Assembly (NCBI GenBank): GCA_002410755.1
Contig: DHOL01000028.1
Location: forward strand, 10,210 to 20,786
DNA from: Ruminococcaceae bacterium UBA5391
Lineage (GTDB): Bacteria; Bacillota; Clostridia; Oscillospirales; Acutalibacteraceae
Direction: 5' to 3'
DNA length: 10,577 bases
This document shows positions 6,078 through 10,577 of the stretch, piece by piece. Each line of letters opens with the position of its first letter. Positions within the stretch are counted from its first letter, which is position 1. The position numbers and the translations under genes were made by a program. The notes under the pieces are model-generated. The model was not told where the DNA came from. It did no database searches and saw only the letters and a list, made by a program, of their open reading frames with translations.

Positions 6078-7024
6078 ACTTTGGGCTTTTCCCCCCTGAC
6101 TTTAGGAGATAAACCGTTTTCTGCAAGCGAATGAATTGCCTTTGAAATATTGCCGCGGTTCCGGCTGAGAATGGTTTCACAGTCTTTGGGACCAAGTCCT
6201 GTGAGTGCCATGCAGATTGCCACTTTTACATTGGAATCGCTCTTTCCCAGATAATCTGCCGCTTCACGGTAAGTGCACTGGCCGCAGGACATGATGATAT
6301 GCTTTGCCCGCTCGATAAGTTTCTGATTTGTCGGCTGCACATCTACCATCAGGTTCCCATAAACTTTGCCGTATTGAATCATCAGTGAGGTTGAAATCAT
6401 GTTCAGAATCATTTTCTGTGCGGTGCCCGCTTTCATTCGGGTTGAGCCGGTAATGATTTCCGGGCCGACGACCGCTTCTATTTTTGTTTTGGCGTGCGAG
6501 GAAATAACGGCGCCGTGGACACAGCTGATAGCGCCGGTGTAAGCACCGACTTTATTTGCGTAGTCAAGGCCGCCAACCACATAAGGCGTTCTTCCGCTTG
6601 CTGCAAGGCCGATTACAGTGTCATCCGCCGTCAGCCCGGCAGAGGCAAGGTCACTTTCTGCAAGAGAAGGATCATCTTCCGCACCTTCTTTTGCTTTAAT
6701 CAGGGCACCATATCCGCCGGCAATCATCCCCTGGATAAGTGTTGGCTCAACGCCAAAAGTCGGCGGGCACTCACTTGCGTCCAAAACTCCGAGCCTTCCG
6801 GACGTTCCCGCTCCTATATAAATTACTCGGCCGCCACGCACCATGCGTTCATGAGCCTGGTCAACCAGTTCCGCAACCTGGGGCAGAACTTTTTCGACGG
6901 TAGAGGCAACGGTTTTGTCCTCCCCGTTTTCAACGCGGAGCATTTCCATCGTGTTCATCATGTCAATATGCCTGCTGCGTGGATTTACCTGCTCCGTGCT
7001 GAGAGCGTTCAAATTTACTGCCAT
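6074..7024 (-). CDS. murQ: N-acetylmuramic acid 6-phosphate etherase
   Basis: MurQ hydrolyses the lactyl ether of MurNAc-6-phosphate to give GlcNAc-6-phosphate and D-lactate, feeding peptidoglycan sugars into amino-sugar metabolism in the cytoplasm. The 316 residues contain the SIS-fold signature GAGTSGRLG (71-79), SECPPTF with E85 (equivalent to the catalytic Glu83 of E. coli MurQ), GAEDD with E116 (equivalent to Glu114), SGRTPYV (143-149) and TGSTRMKAGTAQK (192-204). A small C-terminal helical domain follows (about 245-305). The length is slightly above the roughly 300 typical of the family. The ATG has a strong GGAGGAG site (7034-7040, about 9 nt). It is the first gene of the leftward operon murQ-murR-HAD. 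The assignment is very secure. Confidence 0.97.
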   Translation of the reverse strand: MAVNLNALSTEQVNPRSRHIDMMNTMEMLRVENGEDKTVASTVEKVLPQVAELVDQAHERMVRGGRVIYIGAGTSGRLGVLDASECPPTFGVEPTLIQGMIAGGYGALIKAKEGAEDDPSLAESDLASAGLTADDTVIGLAASGRTPYVVGGLDYANKVGAYTGAISCVHGAVISSHAKTKIEAVVGPEIITGSTRMKAGTAQKMILNMISTSLMIQYGKVYGNLMVDVQPTNQKLIERAKHIIMSCGQCTYREAADYLGKSDSNVKVAICMALTGLGPKDCETILSRNRGNISKAIHSLAENGLSPKVRGEKPKV

Positions 7025-7109
7025 AAATTTCAGCTCCTCCGATTCCTAGACTTCCGCCTTTTAAGGCCCGGCGGGGAACTCTGCAATCTGTTCACCTTTT
7101 TTATGCTTC

Positions 7110-7132
7110 CTGTTACAGTTCCAGTACAGTAC
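7110..7132. promoter_or_regulatory. Repeated TACAGT element at the murQ transcription start (candidate operator)
   Basis: TACAGT occurs at 7114-7119 and again at 7125-7130, a period of 11 bp, close to one helical turn. Each copy sits within its own small dyad, CTGT-T-ACAG (7110-7118) and GTAC-A-GTAC (7124-7132). On the minus strand they cover roughly +3 to +25 of the predicted murQ transcript, where a repressor would block initiation or elongation. The local MurR-like protein is the obvious candidate; no experimental match is known to me. Confidence 0.4.
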
Positions 7133-7141
7133 GGCATTAAC

Positions 7142-7170
7142 ATTATATCATAATCAGCCGGAAAAGAAAG
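7142..7170 (-). promoter_or_regulatory. Extended -10 promoter of the murQ operon
   Basis: On the minus strand, TGA directly precedes a perfect TATAAT (7142-7147), giving an extended -10. The -35 region at 16-17 bp (CTTTCT or TTTCTT, about 7164-7170) is poor, which is usual for this promoter type. Transcription would start near 7135, leaving a leader of about 110 nt. Confidence 0.7.
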
Positions 7171-7310
7171 GTGAAAAAGAAAATTTAATTTCATATTTAG
7201 CGTGAGATTAGTAAAAATATTATTTCAGAAATGCCGAAAAGCGCAGCAAATGAGGAAAAAACACTATAAAATAAAATTTTAAGGAATGCAGCTAAAATAA
7301 TAAAATAATA

Positions 7311-7338
7311 TTGACACGCGCTAAATAAAATATATAAT
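7311..7338 (+). promoter_or_regulatory. Sigma-A promoter of the murP operon
   Basis: A perfect TTGACA (7311-7316) is 16 bp from a perfect TATAAT (7333-7338), with long A/T-rich DNA upstream. Transcription would start near 7345, giving a leader of about 110 nt before the ATG. As an unregulated promoter it would be strong, so repression is likely. Confidence 0.9.
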
Positions 7339-7350
7339 AATATCTGAAGA

Positions 7351-7405
7351 GGGAAGGCGGGCCGGTTGCTATTCCCACTACCCACAGAAATAGGGAAATG
7401 GGTGG
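7351..7405 (+). other. Structured 5' leader of the murP operon mRNA
   Basis: Two compatible hairpins can form: GGGAA (7351-7355) with TTCCC (7372-7376), and CTACCCA (7378-7384) with TGGGTGG (7399-7405, one G-U pair). TTCCC could instead pair with a second GGGAA at 7393-7397, which crosses the second hairpin and would make a pseudoknot. No U run follows, so this is not an ordinary terminator, and I recognise no riboswitch or RAT antiterminator consensus. Confidence 0.35.
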
Positions 7406-7456
7406 CTGTCCATGAACGGCATTCCAAATTATTTCATAGAGGGAGAGGTTAGAAAG

Positions 7457-8926
7457 ATGGATTACCAAAAAACCGCAAAAGAAGTTCTTTCGGCAGTCGG
7501 TGGCAAAGAGAACATCGCTGCAAACGCGGTCTGTATGACAAGGCTGCGCGTTTCGGTTGCCGACACCAGCAAAGTTGATGTCAGCAGGCTCAAGAACATC
7601 GAAGGCGTTCTTGGCGTTGTCAATTCGCAGACGGTTCAGATCGTTTTTGGGCCGGGCACGGTAAACAAGGTCGGCGCGGCATTTGCCGATCTGACCGGTC
7701 TGGCACTCGGTGCGGAAGTGGCAGACGTCAAGGCCGTGGCTAAGGAAAACAAGCAGATAAACAAAGAAAAGCACAATGGCCCGGTGCAGCGTTTCCTGAA
7801 AAGAATCGCCAACATCTTTGTACCGCTGCTTCCCGGCATCATTGCAGCTGGCTTGATTAACGGTCTTACCAACGTCATTAACGTTTCCAACGGAAATGCG
7901 TGGATGGGTGTTTGGTGGTACCAGTGCATCCGTACAATCGGCTGGGCACTGTTCGCCTATCTGCCAATTTTTGTCGGCATGAACGCCGCAAAGGAATTTA
8001 AAGGCTCACCAATCCTTGGCGCACTGGCAGGTACATATTTTGTTGTAAATGCATCAATGCCCCTGCTTGCCAAAGTTGGTAATGTGCAACTGAAACTTCC
8101 ACTGACGGGTGTCTTTAACCCGGGCAACGGCGGCCTGATTTCCGCTTTGCTTGCCGGCATCCTCTTTGCCTATCTGGAAAGGTGGATCCGCAAGTGGATG
8201 CCGAACATTCTCGATACCTTCTTCACACCGCTCTTGACGGTGATTCTGGGCGGCCTTGTGACCGTGATTGTGCTCCAGCCGATTGGCACATGGCTTACAC
8301 AGGGAATTTATTTCATCCTGAACTTTTTCTATACTTCTCTTGGAGCACTCGGCGGCTATCTGCTTTCTGCGGGCTTCCTTCCACTGGTTGCCCTCGGGTT
8401 GCACCAGGCCCTTACACCAATCCACGCAATGCTGAACGATCCGTCCGGCCCGACCAACGGCATCAATTACCTGCTGCCGATTCTGATGATGGCAGGCGGC
8501 GGACAGGTTGGTGCTGGGATTGCAATCCTTGTTAAGTCGAAGAACAAGAAGCTTAAGAGGATGACCAGAGACTCTCTGCCCGTTGGTATCCTTGGCGTTG
8601 GCGAACCTCTGATGTACGCTGTGACGCTTCCGCTTGGCAGACCGTTTGTCACTGCCTGCCTTGGTGCCGGCATCGGCGGTATTCTTGCTTCCCTGTTCCG
8701 CCTCGGGACAGTTTCCCAGGGCGTTTCCGGGCTGTTTGGCTTGATGATTGTTGTCCCTGGGCAGCAGCTACAGTATGTTATTTCCATGCTTGCAGCGTAT
8801 GCGGGCGGATTTGTCCTGACCTATTTCTTTGGGATAGATGATTCCCGCATTGATGCGGTTTATGGAAAAAATGATGAAAAGCCGGTGGAGATTGAGAAGC
8901 ACAGTGAAAAAATGACAAAGAAATAA
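7457..8926 (+). CDS. murP: PTS EIIBC permease of the glucose superfamily, MurNAc-type
   Basis: This 489-residue permease imports and phosphorylates a sugar. The EIIB domain (1-80) has its phosphocysteine C26 in AVCMTRLR. After a charged linker (about 90-110), the EIIC membrane domain (about 112-465) has roughly ten hydrophobic helices and the substrate-site motif GVGEPLMY with E383. No EIIA domain is present, as in known MurP proteins; an EIIA is encoded two genes downstream. The neighbours murQ, murR and mupG make MurNAc or MurNAc-GlcNAc the likely substrate. The ATG at 7457 is chosen because GGGAGAGG (7441-7448) lies 8 nt before it and the protein then starts MDYQKTAKEVL, as EIIB domains do. 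The in-frame ATG at 7412 has no such site. Another amino sugar or disaccharide is possible. Confidence 0.88.
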   Translation: MDYQKTAKEVLSAVGGKENIAANAVCMTRLRVSVADTSKVDVSRLKNIEGVLGVVNSQTVQIVFGPGTVNKVGAAFADLTGLALGAEVADVKAVAKENKQINKEKHNGPVQRFLKRIANIFVPLLPGIIAAGLINGLTNVINVSNGNAWMGVWWYQCIRTIGWALFAYLPIFVGMNAAKEFKGSPILGALAGTYFVVNASMPLLAKVGNVQLKLPLTGVFNPGNGGLISALLAGILFAYLERWIRKWMPNILDTFFTPLLTVILGGLVTVIVLQPIGTWLTQGIYFILNFFYTSLGALGGYLLSAGFLPLVALGLHQALTPIHAMLNDPSGPTNGINYLLPILMMAGGGQVGAGIAILVKSKNKKLKRMTRDSLPVGILGVGEPLMYAVTLPLGRPFVTACLGAGIGGILASLFRLGTVSQGVSGLFGLMIVVPGQQLQYVISMLAAYAGGFVLTYFFGIDDSRIDAVYGKNDEKPVEIEKHSEKMTKK

Positions 8927-8962
8927 CGGAATTCACTACATGAAGGAAAGGAGCGGGCTTTG

Positions 8963-10577
<1,615 letters not shown>

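Larger units (their letters stand above)
7025..7456. other. Divergent control region between murQ and murP, no gene
   Basis: These 432 bp hold no credible coding region. From left to right there is the murQ leader with a possible small hairpin (CCGCC 7054-7058 against GGCGG 7070-7074), a repeated TACAGT element, the murQ extended -10, about 150 bp of very AT-rich DNA (about 7175-7310), the murP promoter and a structured murP leader. The AT-rich block directly before the murP -35 looks like an UP element or curved DNA. A TGAAA-12-TTTCA dyad (7172-7193), loosely like RpiR-family sites, lies just upstream of the murQ promoter. No match to a catabolite-repression cre site is convincing. Confidence 0.7.

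Noticed and set aside
6494..7153. A 219-codon plus-strand open frame over murQ
   Set aside because: It lies antisense to the highly conserved murQ, shows no domain signature, and is a shadow of its codon pattern. The same applies to the 182-codon frame at 5154-5702.
7412..7456. An N-terminal extension of the PTS protein starting at the ATG at 7412
   Set aside because: No ribosome binding site precedes 7412, while 7457 has a good one and gives a normal EIIB N-terminus.

Overview
The window looks like a chromosomal segment of a Gram-positive, mid-GC member of the Clostridia. The support is strong AGGAG-type ribosome binding sites, sigma-A promoters with near-consensus hexamers, the MurR/RpiR family and a MupG-type (Firmicutes) muropeptide-sugar pathway. 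An Oscillospirales-like host is my inference from general protein and base-composition flavour; the sequence does not prove it. I see no mobile element, CRISPR array, rRNA or tRNA.

Left part (1-4347). A minus-strand cytoplasmic Xaa-Pro aminopeptidase (84-1874) has its own terminator at the left edge and its own sigma-A promoter. It is divergent from a plus-strand pair: an SH3b plus YkuD L,D-transpeptidase (2138-3031) and a Gph-like HAD phosphatase (3055-3696). The 263-bp region between the divergent genes holds two back-to-back promoters with a different perfect palindrome just upstream of each -35. A small two-helix membrane protein with a C-terminal zinc ribbon (3842-4291) follows under its own probable promoter. 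It ends at a strong hairpin (4310-4347) shared with the converging operon.

Right part (4374-10577) is a peptidoglycan-sugar recycling module arranged around a 432-bp AT-rich divergent control region (7025-7456). Leftward runs murQ (MurNAc-6-phosphate etherase), a murR-like RpiR regulator (4-nt overlap with murQ) and a Cof-type HAD phosphatase (12-nt gap). Rightward runs a MurP-like PTS EIIBC permease, a MupG-like 6-phospho-N-acetylmuramidase (DUF871 family) and a PTS EIIA domain cut by the window edge.

Together the module is expected to do four things. MurP with EIIA would import and phosphorylate a MurNAc-containing sugar, probably MurNAc-GlcNAc. MupG would split the phosphorylated disaccharide inside the cell. 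MurQ would convert MurNAc-6-P to GlcNAc-6-P and D-lactate. The RpiR protein would sense a sugar phosphate and control both arms. No nagZ or amiE is present, which fits the MupG route better than the extracellular NagZ route of Bacillus. The components are known families. The less ordinary points are the dedicated EIIA, the HAD phosphatase in the murQ operon, and several palindromes and repeats in the control regions.
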